DNA of 62,055 nt from positions 1 through 62,055 of the forward strand of contig CAZXVH010000018.1 of assembly GCA_964643965.1 (NCBI GenBank). The letters are read 5' to 3'. Positions 39,941-47,658 of this stretch are shown in pieces. The stretch is from GCA-2746795 sp964643965. GTDB lineage: Bacteria; Chloroflexota; Anaerolineae; Promineifilales; Promineifilaceae. The position numbers and the translations under genes were made by a program. The notes below the pieces were generated by a model. That model had not been told where the DNA came from. It worked only from the letters and a program-made list of their open reading frames with translations, and made no database searches. Within the stretch, counting starts at the first letter, position 1; every line of letters starts with the position of its first letter.

Positions 39941-41410
39941 TTACTCAGCCTTCCGCGCTGCCAGCGCCCCCGACAACAGCCGATTCACTACGGCCGGATC
40001 CGCCTTGCCCTGGCTTTTCTGCATCACCTGCCCCATAAAAAAGCCGCGCAGTGTCTCTTTGCCGCCCAGGTAAGCCGCCAATTGGCCCGGATTATCGGCC
40101 AGCGCCTGCTCAATCATGGCGGCAATGGCCTCTTCGTCTGAGATTTGAGCCAAGCCTTTGGCTGCCACAATCGCTGGCGCCGATTGACCGCTGACAAACA
40201 TCTCGGCCAGCACCTCTTTGGCAGTGTTGTTGTTGATGGCGCCTTTCTCGACCAAGCCGACCAGTTCTACCAAGCCAGCCGGCGTCACTTGAATCTCTTC
40301 AATACTCTGCTTGTGCTCGTTCATCAAGGAGAAAAGATTGTTGATCATCCAGTTGGCAATGGGTTTGGGTTCACCACCAGCGGTAATAGCGGCGTCAAAC
40401 CACTCAGCCACCGCCCGTTCTTCTGTTAAGACCTGTGAATCGTAAGTCGAAAGGCCGTAATCTGCCTGGTAACGGGCCACTTTGGCGTCGGGCAATTCGG
40501 GTAGTGACGCTTTCACTTCAGCAATCCACTCGTCGCTGATGGCCAGCGGCGGCAAATCTGGCTCGGGGAAGTAGCGGTAATCTTCGGCTTCTTCTTTGCG
40601 GCGCTGGCTGAAGGTGACGCGCTTGACATCGTTCCACCCCCGTGTTTCTTGCACTACTTGCACGCCGCTGTTGAGAACGGCCGTTTGTCGTTCAATTTCA
40701 AACGCCGTGCCATCTGTCAGCACCCGGAAGCTGTTCAAGTTTTTCAACTCTGTGCGTTTACCCAATTCTGTCGTTCCCACCGGGCGCAGGCTGATGTTCG
40801 GTTCTACGCGGAAGACGCCCTTTTCCAGGTCGCCGGCATTGACGCCCAAATAGCGCAAGATCTGCCGAATCTTGACGGCGTAAGCCCGCGCTTCCTCGCC
40901 GCTGCGAATATCTGGCTCCGACACGATTTCCAGCAGCGGCACCCCAGAGCGATTGTAATCCACCAGCGTCCCCTCTTCCGCCACATCATCGGTGCGGTCT
41001 AAATGGGTGAGCTTGCCCGTATCCTCTTCCATGTGTACGCGCCGGATGCGAATGCGTTTGCTGCCGCCATTTTCCAGGTCGATGTCGAGCCAGCCATGCA
41101 GACCAATGGGCAGTTCATACTGGCTCAGTTGGTACGCTTTGGGCAGGTCGGGGTAGAAGTAGTTTTTACGGGCGAAAATGTTGTGGCGCTGCACCTCACA
41201 GTTCAAGGCCAGCGCTACCAGCATGGCATACTCCACTGCTTTTTGGTTGATGACGGGCAACATGCCTGGCATACCCAGACAGACGGGACAAACGGCCGTA
41301 TTGGGCGGCGCTTCTACACTATCCACCACCTTGCAGCGACAAAACATCTTCGAGTTGGTCATCAGTTCGGCATGAATTTCCAGGCCGATGACGGGTTCAT
41401 ATTGAGTCAT
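39941..41410 (-). CDS. gatB: Asp/Glu-tRNA amidotransferase subunit B
   Basis: A 489-residue subunit of GatCAB, which activates misacylated Glu-tRNA(Gln) or Asp-tRNA(Asn) for amidation. YEPVIGLEIHAELMTNSKMFCRC with CPVCLGMPGMLP gives the zinc cysteines. DYNRSGVPLLEIVSEPD and KRTELKNLNSFR follow, and the YqeY-like C-terminal domain begins near residue 340. gatA and gatC lie 4-7 kb away on the same strand with other genes between. Confidence 0.96.
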   Translation of the reverse strand: MTQYEPVIGLEIHAELMTNSKMFCRCKVVDSVEAPPNTAVCPVCLGMPGMLPVINQKAVEYAMLVALALNCEVQRHNIFARKNYFYPDLPKAYQLSQYELPIGLHGWLDIDLENGGSKRIRIRRVHMEEDTGKLTHLDRTDDVAEEGTLVDYNRSGVPLLEIVSEPDIRSGEEARAYAVKIRQILRYLGVNAGDLEKGVFRVEPNISLRPVGTTELGKRTELKNLNSFRVLTDGTAFEIERQTAVLNSGVQVVQETRGWNDVKRVTFSQRRKEEAEDYRYFPEPDLPPLAISDEWIAEVKASLPELPDAKVARYQADYGLSTYDSQVLTEERAVAEWFDAAITAGGEPKPIANWMINNLFSLMNEHKQSIEEIQVTPAGLVELVGLVEKGAINNNTAKEVLAEMFVSGQSAPAIVAAKGLAQISDEEAIAAMIEQALADNPGQLAAYLGGKETLRGFFMGQVMQKSQGKADPAVVNRLLSGALAARKAE

Positions 41411-41422
41411 AATAAATTAAAA

Positions 41423-41480
41423 AAGATTTAAGATTTAAGATTTAAGATGACTTCAGTTAGTCTACAAATCTTAAATCTTT
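41423..41480. repeat. AGATTTA heptad array with perfect inverted arm
   Basis: Three units AGATTTA (41424-41444) plus a partial unit, and two units AAATCTT (41466-41479). The arms pair perfectly over 14 bp across about 29 bases. It lies just upstream of the gatB start codon. Confidence 0.8.
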
Positions 41481-41511
41481 ACTCCTCTTCTTTTTTGAAA
41501 ATCCGAACATT

Positions 41512-41712
41512 TTACGTGGTATAGGCTAAAGCCGCCTGAATATCACTCCGCTCCAGATTCGGATATTCTTGTAAAATCTCTGCCTCAGAAATTCCTTGAG
41601 CGACCATGCGTACGATTAACGCAACGGGGATACGCGTCCCTTTAATAATAGGCTTTCCCGCCATTATTTTAGGATTCATTTCTATTCGCTCAAGAGAGCC
41701 ATCTGATTTCAT
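41512..41712 (-). CDS. DUF433 antitoxin-like protein without toxin partner
   Basis: A 66-residue protein containing the DUF433 core IEMNPKIMAGKPIIKGTRIPVALIVRMVAQGISEAEILQEYPNLERSDIQAALAY. ATG at 41712 overlaps the preceding stop (ATGA); ATG at 41724 is a slightly longer choice. No PIN-like gene follows: the next 100 bases hold only the heptad array and the gatB start. It is therefore probably an orphan left after loss of its toxin. Confidence 0.8.
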   Translation of the reverse strand: MKSDGSLERIEMNPKIMAGKPIIKGTRIPVALIVRMVAQGISEAEILQEYPNLERSDIQAALAYTT

Positions 41713-41813
41713 TGATCCAGCCATTCCCTTATCCTATCTCCAAACTGAATGAGATCGTCTAAGCCCGTTTCGATTTGGATACTTTGGACTTTGTTGAGGA
41801 CTGTGTCGTTCAT
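41709..41813 (-). pseudogene. Internally deleted HEPN toxin remnant (34 aa)
   Basis: A short frame, too small for usual gene calling, overlaps mntA by ATGA and the DUF433 gene by ATGA. Its first residues, MNDTVLNKVQSI, look like a HEPN (HepT/DUF86) N-terminus. The rest, IETGLDDLIQFGDRIREWL, looks like the end of the same domain. The central four-helix part with the RX4-6H catalytic motif is missing, as after an in-frame deletion of about 100 residues. Confidence 0.6.
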
Positions 41814-42217
41814 ATCGGATACGCTCTGCCAGTGCGGGCAAATTCAGCCAATATCTCACGCCGTTCCTCGTTTAGCTTTTGGTAATAGGAAAGCGTCAAC
41901 ATTTCAAACTCATCGGCGGCATACTCATCCGCGCAAAAGATACGCCGTTCTGCCATGATGATTTCCTTTTGGAACACCGTAGACACCTGGCGCACATTGA
42001 TCAGATCTACTTCCTTATTCAACAGCGCCGCTAACGCCAGATGCAGCTTGCTCAAAGTCAAACTGCCGATTTGTTTTGCCAACTTTGGCGGCAGCAGCAC
42101 CGCAATGTCTACATCACTATCCGGCCATTCCTGTGCTGTGCCATAAGAGCCAAACAGATAGATGGCTTGTGTTTGCGGAAAATGGGACAAGATGGTTTGC
42201 ACGATTTGCGTTTGCAT
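41810..42217 (-). CDS. mntA: MNT nucleotidyltransferase antitoxin (MntA-like)
   Basis: A protein of 135 residues. The minimal nucleotidyltransferase motif is IYLFGSYGTAQEWPDSDVDIAVLLPP, with GS and paired aspartates, followed by LALAALLNKEVDLINVRQ. MntA proteins AMPylate and silence the HEPN toxin HepT encoded next door; here the partner is only a remnant. ATG at 42217 or GTG at 42220 follow the aminotransferase stop directly. Confidence 0.88.
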   Translation of the reverse strand: MQTQIVQTILSHFPQTQAIYLFGSYGTAQEWPDSDVDIAVLLPPKLAKQIGSLTLSKLHLALAALLNKEVDLINVRQVSTVFQKEIIMAERRIFCADEYAADEFEMLTLSYYQKLNEERREILAEFARTGRAYPI

Positions 42218-42220
42218 CAC

Positions 42221-43381
42221 TTAGCCGTGTCGACGCATGAACGATTCCAGGCGGTTGAGCGCTTCTTCGATTTTCTCGTAGGATTGGGCGTAGGCGGCGC
42301 GCACGAAACCGCTGCCACTGGCGCCAAACGCTTCGCCGGGAATGACGGCCACTTCTTCTTCGGCCAGGAGCTTGTTGGCAAAGTCTTCACTGCTCAAGCC
42401 GCTGCGGGCGACAGACGGGAAGGCATAAAAGGCGCCTTTCGGCTCGAAGCAGTCGAGACCGAGAGTGTTGAAGCCATCGACGATAAGGCGGCGGCGGCGG
42501 TCATATTCAGCCACCATGCGCTGCACGTGATCATGGCCTTCTTCCAGGGCGACCACGGCCGCTGCCTGAGCCGTGGTGGGCGCCGACATGATGGTGTATT
42601 GATGCACTTTGCGCATGGCGCCGAGCAGGTCGGGATTGGCGCAGGCGTAACCAATGCGCCAGCCGGTCATGGCGTAATTTTTGCTGAAGCCGCCCAGCAA
42701 AATGGCGCGGTCGCGCATCCCGGGTAAGCTGGGGACGCAGGTGTGGGCCACGCCGTAGACGAGTTGGTCGTAGATTTCGTCGGAGAGGATGAGCAGATCG
42801 TGCTGTTCGGCAACGGCCGTTATTTCCAGCATTCGTTCGCGGCTCATCACGGCGCCGGTGGGATTGTTGGGGTAGCCGAGGAAGATCGCTTTGGTTTTGG
42901 CGGTGAGGCGGGCTTCGATATCTTCGGCCGTCACCTGGAACTGCTGCTCGACGTAGCAGGGAACCATCACAGGTACGCCGCCGGCAAAGTTGACTTCGGG
43001 GGCATAGGAGACGAAGCAGGGTTCGGGAATGATCACTTCGTCGCCGGGATCGAGAACGGCCGTTAATGCCAAATACACCGCTTCACTGACCCCTACTGTA
43101 ATGATGATTTCCAGTTCGGGATCGTAAGAGACGCCATATAGTTTGTGGAGGTGGGCGCTGAGAGCGCGGCGCAGTTCAATGGTACCGCTGTTGGAAGTGT
43201 AGCCGGTCTCGCCCCGGTTGAGCGAAGCGATACCCGCCTGCAAAATGGGCTGCGGCGTCACAAAATCCGGTTCGCCAATGCCCAGTGAAATGACATCTTT
43301 CATGGTAGCTACAATGTCGAAGAATTTACGAATGCCGGATGGCGGGGTCTGGGCCACACGTTGGGAAATGTATTTGTTCAT
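42221..43381 (-). CDS. Pyridoxal-phosphate aminotransferase, class I
   Basis: A 386-residue aminotransferase of the aspartate/aromatic type. SLGIGEPDFVTP opens the core, FLGYPNNPTGAVMSRERML follows, the Schiff-base lysine lies in LGGFSKNYAMTGWRIGYA, and FVRAAYAQSYEKIEEAL ends the chain. The amino donor cannot be fixed from sequence. It is the first gene of a run ending in the MNT/DUF433 genes. Confidence 0.93.
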   Translation of the reverse strand: MNKYISQRVAQTPPSGIRKFFDIVATMKDVISLGIGEPDFVTPQPILQAGIASLNRGETGYTSNSGTIELRRALSAHLHKLYGVSYDPELEIIITVGVSEAVYLALTAVLDPGDEVIIPEPCFVSYAPEVNFAGGVPVMVPCYVEQQFQVTAEDIEARLTAKTKAIFLGYPNNPTGAVMSRERMLEITAVAEQHDLLILSDEIYDQLVYGVAHTCVPSLPGMRDRAILLGGFSKNYAMTGWRIGYACANPDLLGAMRKVHQYTIMSAPTTAQAAAVVALEEGHDHVQRMVAEYDRRRRLIVDGFNTLGLDCFEPKGAFYAFPSVARSGLSSEDFANKLLAEEEVAVIPGEAFGASGSGFVRAAYAQSYEKIEEALNRLESFMRRHG

Positions 43382-43451
43382 GGGAAGCTCCGTTTTAGAG
43401 ATACGTAAGGCGTGATAGATAAAAGTTCATTCACATATTACGCATGACGTA

Positions 43452-44339
43452 TCAAGATAGTTGAATGGTTAAGTCATCGCCGATAAATAGTTTCTGTCTT
43501 TTGCCGGTAATACGGGTGTTTTTACCTACGATAGAATCGTGGAGGATGCAGTTTTCAATAGTCGCCCCATCTTCAATGATGCTGTGACTAACGATGGCGT
43601 TTTTGACGGTAACGCCGGAGCCGATGTGGGTATATGGGCCAATCACGCCTGATTCAATGAAGGCGTCTGGGGCGATGTAGACGGGAGGCAGCACGGTAAA
43701 ATCTTCGGCGTAGCTGCGGTCAATGGCTTCCGGGGTAGCGCCGCGCCCCAGAGCCAGCAAGCGTTGATTGGCTTTGAGCAAGGCGTCAGGGGTGCGGGCG
43801 TCGAGCCATTGGTCGACCGGTTTATAAACGATGGCGGCGCCCTCGTCGCGCAGGTGTTTGAGGGCGTCCTTATAGTTGGTGGTGGCTTTAAGGGCGGCGA
43901 GAAAAGTACGGCCGTTTCTAAACCACCAGATATTGGCGTCGGCATCCGGCTCATCGGGCTGTGTCATGATCACCACGTCTGCTTCTGGTTCCGGGATGCT
44001 GGCATAATCAGCCTCAGATAAGCTGCGGCCAGACACTACCAGCACATCGCCATCATCCAGGTAATCACGGCAGGCGAGAATGGATTTAGAGCGACCGGCC
44101 GTTTCTGCATAAACAAAAGTAGCCTTTAAATCTGGAAAATGTTCTGCCAGCCAGGGCTGAATAATTTCGCCATCTTGACCGGTGACAAAGAAGACTTCTT
44201 CAGTGGTCACGCTTTGCAGCAAAATCAAAAGGTGGCCTAGCGTGGTATGGCCAGCCAGGCTCAAGAGCGACTCCGGCCCTTCTGAGGCGAGTTTACTTAA
44301 AGGGGAGTCCTTTTTGGTAAGGGGGATGATGATTTTCAT
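43452..44339 (-). CDS. Nucleotidyltransferase-like protein with left-handed beta-helix, degenerate active site
   Basis: A 295-residue protein laid out like sugar-phosphate nucleotidyltransferases: an N-terminal GT-A fold and C-terminal hexapeptide repeats (YIAPDAFIESGVIGPYTHIGSGVTVKNAIVSHSIIEDGATIENCILHDSIVGKNTRITG). The N-terminal signature GxGTRxxPxT with its downstream lysine is replaced by IIIPLTKKDSPLSKLASEG. The LAGHTTLGHLL segment is retained. It may be a regulatory or scaffold relative, not an active transferase. Confidence 0.8.
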   Translation of the reverse strand: MKIIIPLTKKDSPLSKLASEGPESLLSLAGHTTLGHLLILLQSVTTEEVFFVTGQDGEIIQPWLAEHFPDLKATFVYAETAGRSKSILACRDYLDDGDVLVVSGRSLSEADYASIPEPEADVVIMTQPDEPDADANIWWFRNGRTFLAALKATTNYKDALKHLRDEGAAIVYKPVDQWLDARTPDALLKANQRLLALGRGATPEAIDRSYAEDFTVLPPVYIAPDAFIESGVIGPYTHIGSGVTVKNAIVSHSIIEDGATIENCILHDSIVGKNTRITGKRQKLFIGDDLTIQLS

Positions 44340-44382
44340 GGGTTTTCCTTGTTCGCAATAGATTTATGATGATGCTGCACTA

Positions 44383-44724
44383 TTAAACATGGGCAGAGGT
44401 CAAGATGAAATCACTGGATTGCGTTTGTTTGTGCATTTGAGTAATAACATCAAGATACCACCACCAATGTGCCGTTGGCGCGTCTGCATCCTGTCGCCAG
44501 CTGGCTAAATCGGCAATTTCTTGAATGGATTGATAAAATAGAGGGGCTTGTTCCCTCAATAATTTATCAGCAGTTAACAACCGTTGTCTTTCTTTATCTG
44601 AAAAGTGTGGTTCATATTTGGCAATTTCACTGCGTGTCATGAGCATATCAAGATGTTCCATGCCACTGACATCTGGAAATTGCACATCTACTTCATAGGC
44701 TGTCAATAATTCTTTATAATTCAT
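44383..44724 (-). CDS. Hypothetical protein coupled to the gatA operon (113 aa)
   Basis: I do not recognise the family. The protein is helical and acidic, contains YEPHFSDKERQRLLTADKLLREQ, and has a Trp-rich segment ADAPTAHWWWYLDVITQ. It has no membrane segment. It overlaps the preceding gene by 11 bases, so the two form a coupled pair of antitoxin/toxin size, but nothing in the sequence proves that role. Confidence 0.68.
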   Translation of the reverse strand: MNYKELLTAYEVDVQFPDVSGMEHLDMLMTRSEIAKYEPHFSDKERQRLLTADKLLREQAPLFYQSIQEIADLASWRQDADAPTAHWWWYLDVITQMHKQTQSSDFILTSAHV

Positions 44725-45106
44725 TGTTCACCTCGCTCAATAAGCCAATTTTTTCAAAACCAGGCTTGTTTAAATAATGCGCTGGCCGTTCAACAACAAA
44801 TGCGCTTTCCATGACACCATCATAAGAGAACACGACTAGCCATTGCTGACTTTGAATAGCCGCTACAGCAACGATGTAGAATGAACGATTGTACCAATAA
44901 CGAAATAGTTGGGCTGATTGATCTTGTAAGACCGTTAGAATGATTTGTTCATAGTCTGCGAGAACGGCCGTTTCTGGCAAATGTCCGCGCAGTTTTCGTT
45001 TTTGTAAATGTCGCGCCGCACTGTTTGTATGCCAACGAATATCACCACGCACCGTTTCAATTACTTTTAGAATCGCTGCCAGCTCAGATGGTGTTAGGTC
45101 AGTCAT
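44714..45106 (-). CDS. Hypothetical protein coupled to gatA (130 aa)
   Basis: I do not recognise the family. An N-terminal helical region (SELAAILKVIETVRGDIRWHT) precedes a compact beta region (YWYNRSFYIVAVAAIQSQQWLVVFSYDGVMESAFVVE) that looks like a small alpha/beta domain. Its start overlaps the gatA stop by 4 bases. Paired with the 113-residue protein, it has the size and overlap of a two-gene module riding on an essential operon. Confidence 0.68.
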   Translation of the reverse strand: MTDLTPSELAAILKVIETVRGDIRWHTNSAARHLQKRKLRGHLPETAVLADYEQIILTVLQDQSAQLFRYWYNRSFYIVAVAAIQSQQWLVVFSYDGVMESAFVVERPAHYLNKPGFEKIGLLSEVNNEL

Positions 45107-46578
45107 GGCGACTTGCCTTTCAATTGTATCTTAGCAGAAATGGGCAATTGCTTGTGCCAGTCTGTTGCCTGTTCATAGGCGTAGGCAGTGTTTAGAATTA
45201 TCGCTTCTTGCAACGTATTGCCGATGAGTTGTAAGCCAATCGGCAAGCCCTGGCTGTCGAAGCCGCAAGGGACGCTGAGACCGCAGCTGGCGCTCAGATT
45301 AACCGACAAGGTTAAAATGTCGGCCAGGTACATGCTCAGGGGATCATTGGCCCGTTCGCCGATTTTGAAGGCGGTGGTGGGGCTGGTGGGGCAGGCGATG
45401 ACATCAACCTGCTCGAAGGCGTTGAGGAAATCTTGCTTGATGAGGGTGCGTACTTTGAGGGCACGGCCGTAATATTCATCGTAGTAGCCAGCGGAGAGGG
45501 CATAGGTTCCCAGCATGATGCGCCGCTTCACTTCCGGGCCAAAAAGGGCGCGGCTCTTTTTCACGGAATCGATCATGTCGCTGCCGGCCACGCGAGGGCC
45601 GTAGCGCACCCCGTCGTAGCGGGCCAGGTTGGCGCTGGCTTCGGCGGGGGCGATGAGGTAGTAGACGGGCAAGGCATACTGGGTGTGGGGCAGGCTGATT
45701 TCCACGATTTCGGCGCCTAGTTCTTCTAATTTGGCGATGGCGGTGCGCACGGCCGTTTCCACTTCCGCCTCTATCCCTTCAATAAAATACTCTTTTGGCA
45801 CGCCTACTTTCAATCCGCGAATATCGCCCGTCAGCGCCGCTTCATAATCGGGTACAGGCACATCCAGCGAGGTGGAATCACGCGGGTCGTAACCGGCGGT
45901 GGCCTGGAAGATGGCGGTACAGTCCGCCACCGTGCGCCCAAAGTGACCGACTTGATCCAGTGACGAAGCAAAGGCCACCACCCCCCAGCGGGATAAACGG
46001 CCGTAAGTGGGACGCAGACCGACGAGGCTACAAAAAGAAGCGGGTTGGCGCACGGAGCCGCCGGTATCTGTGCCCAGGGCAGCAAAGGCCAGCCCGGCGG
46101 AAACGGCGGCGGCGCTGCCACCGCTGCTGCCCCCTGGAACCCGCTCTAAATCCCAGGGATTACTGGTGGTGAAAAAACCAGAGTTCTCGGTGGAAGAGCC
46201 CATGGCAAATTCATCGGTATTGGTTTTGCCCAGGATGACAGCCCCCGCTGCTTCCAGTTTATCCACGACGAAGGCATTGTAAGGGGGGATAAAGCCGTCC
46301 AAGATTTTACTACCGGCCGTGTTAGGCACGCCTTTTACACAGATGATGTCTTTGAGGGCCACCGGGATACCCAGCAAACGGCCGGCTTCACCCTGGGCGC
46401 GGCGTTCGTCGGCAACGGCCGCTTGCGTCAAAGCCAGTTCATCCGTGAGGGTGAGATAACTGTTCACATCATTGTCCACAGCAACGATGCGGTCAATCAT
46501 CGCCTGTGTTAGATCAACACTGGTGGTTTCACCTTTCCGTAAGGCGTCTCGAGCATCTGTAAGCGTTGTGTAGTTCAT
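45103..46578 (-). CDS. gatA: Glutamyl-tRNA(Gln) amidotransferase subunit A
   Basis: A 491-residue amidase releasing ammonia from glutamine for GatB. The Ser-cisSer-Lys triad is present: the lysine in GIPVALKDIICVKG and the serines in GGSSGGSAAAVSAGLAFAALGTDTGGSVRQPAS. The start codon directly abuts an octamer array, so no ribosome binding site can be seen upstream. gatC lies just before it. Confidence 0.97.
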   Translation of the reverse strand: MNYTTLTDARDALRKGETTSVDLTQAMIDRIVAVDNDVNSYLTLTDELALTQAAVADERRAQGEAGRLLGIPVALKDIICVKGVPNTAGSKILDGFIPPYNAFVVDKLEAAGAVILGKTNTDEFAMGSSTENSGFFTTSNPWDLERVPGGSSGGSAAAVSAGLAFAALGTDTGGSVRQPASFCSLVGLRPTYGRLSRWGVVAFASSLDQVGHFGRTVADCTAIFQATAGYDPRDSTSLDVPVPDYEAALTGDIRGLKVGVPKEYFIEGIEAEVETAVRTAIAKLEELGAEIVEISLPHTQYALPVYYLIAPAEASANLARYDGVRYGPRVAGSDMIDSVKKSRALFGPEVKRRIMLGTYALSAGYYDEYYGRALKVRTLIKQDFLNAFEQVDVIACPTSPTTAFKIGERANDPLSMYLADILTLSVNLSASCGLSVPCGFDSQGLPIGLQLIGNTLQEAIILNTAYAYEQATDWHKQLPISAKIQLKGKSP

Positions 46579-46744
46579 AGTCTGGTAGTCGAGTAGTCGA
46601 GTAGTCTGGTAGTCGAGTAGTCTTGTGGTCTTGTGGTCTTGTTAGTCGAATAGTGCGGTGATAGGAGTGGCGGACTATCCGACTAACCGACTAACCGACT
46701 ATCCGACTAAAAGACTATCCGACTACTCGACTACCTGGCTACTC
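46579..46744. repeat. Octamer array with inverted arms filling the gatC-gatA spacer
   Basis: The left half has units GTAGTCGA, GTAGTCTG and GTGGTCTT in 8-base steps. The right half has GACTATCC, GACTAACC and GACTACTC. A centre near 46650-46672 separates them. Segments such as GTAGTCGAGTAGTC and GACTACTCGACTAC pair perfectly over 14 bp. The array runs from the gatC stop codon (TAG inside GGCTACTC) to the base next to the gatA ATG. Confidence 0.85.
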
Positions 46745-47032
46745 ATCTAAAACAGATTGGATGAGGAATTGATTCTGGGCTTGTTGGGGCGCATTGAACA
46801 GCACTTCGTCAAGGGTTAAGCCGGGCGTGACTACATCTTCCCCCATAACATTTTGCTGCGCCACGGCATGAACGGTGGGTTCGATGCCCTCAAGATCCAA
46901 CTCGTTCAACATGTCGGCATACTCAAGGATGGCCGTCAACTGCGCCAAATATTCTACTTTTTCAGTGGGGGTTAGCTCCAGGCGAGCTAAATGGGCTATT
47001 TTTTCCACATCTTGAGGCGTTAGTGCCATCAT
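46739..47032 (-). CDS. gatC: Asp/Glu-tRNA amidotransferase subunit C
   Basis: A 97-residue subunit that clamps GatA to GatB. LTPQDVEKIAHLARLELTPTEKVEYLAQLTAILEYADML is the conserved N-terminal part and VTPGLTLDEVLFNAPQ the C-terminal one. It overlaps def by 4 bases. Its stop codon is the first element of the octamer array. Confidence 0.94.
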   Translation of the reverse strand: MMALTPQDVEKIAHLARLELTPTEKVEYLAQLTAILEYADMLNELDLEGIEPTVHAVAQQNVMGEDVVTPGLTLDEVLFNAPQQAQNQFLIQSVLDE

Positions 47033-47610
47033 ACTCTCCTGGCGGCTTCTTTTTCTGCATCTACTTCGCCGCCCTCTTCCGTTTCTTCAAACCGCGCGTG
47101 GAATTCTTCTTCAGTCCACAGGTTTTCCGGTCCGGTTAGCTTGTCGATGTAGAGGACGCCGTTTAAATGGTCGATTTCGTGCTGGAAAATGCGGGCGGTC
47201 CAACTGCCGAGTTTCAGTTTGGTTTTATTGCCGTACCGATCCTGGCAGCGTACTCGAATCGCGTCAGCTCGCTCTACTTCGCCTAAATAGCCGGGAATGG
47301 AAAGACAGCCTTCAATGCCTGTTTCCGTGCTGCGTGAAGTCCACACAATTTCTGGATTGACGATGACAAATAAATTGCGGGAATCGGGAATTTCTTCGCC
47401 GTCTTCATCATAATCTGGCAAGGTTTCAATCACGGCCAACTGCCTATTTTGCCCAATTTGGGGCGCTGCCAGCCCCACGCCGTTGGCGTCGCGCATTGTT
47501 TCGATCATATTCTCGATAAGCGATTGCAACGACTCATCAAATTTTGTGACCGGCCGCATTTTTTGCCGCAAGATGGCATTCGGTAAGGTAACTATCTCTA
47601 ATAAGCTCAT
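47029..47610 (-). CDS. def: Peptide deformylase
   Basis: A 193-residue metalloenzyme removing the N-terminal formyl group from nascent proteins. All three motifs are intact: GVGLAAPQIG, EGCLSIPG with the metal-binding cysteine, and QHEIDHLNG with two metal histidines and the catalytic glutamate. An acidic tail of about 25 residues follows. It is coupled to gatC, giving a small translation operon. Confidence 0.96.
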   Translation of the reverse strand: MSLLEIVTLPNAILRQKMRPVTKFDESLQSLIENMIETMRDANGVGLAAPQIGQNRQLAVIETLPDYDEDGEEIPDSRNLFVIVNPEIVWTSRSTETGIEGCLSIPGYLGEVERADAIRVRCQDRYGNKTKLKLGSWTARIFQHEIDHLNGVLYIDKLTGPENLWTEEEFHARFEETEEGGEVDAEKEAARRV

Positions 47611-47658
47611 ACTGACTATTTTATAAAGAAATTATGGTTTCAGCCAGAAGTTTATCTC

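Noticed and set aside
46579..46744. CRISPR array
   Set aside because: Units are 8 bases with no constant spacers and the array has mirror-image arms. There are no cas genes in the window.
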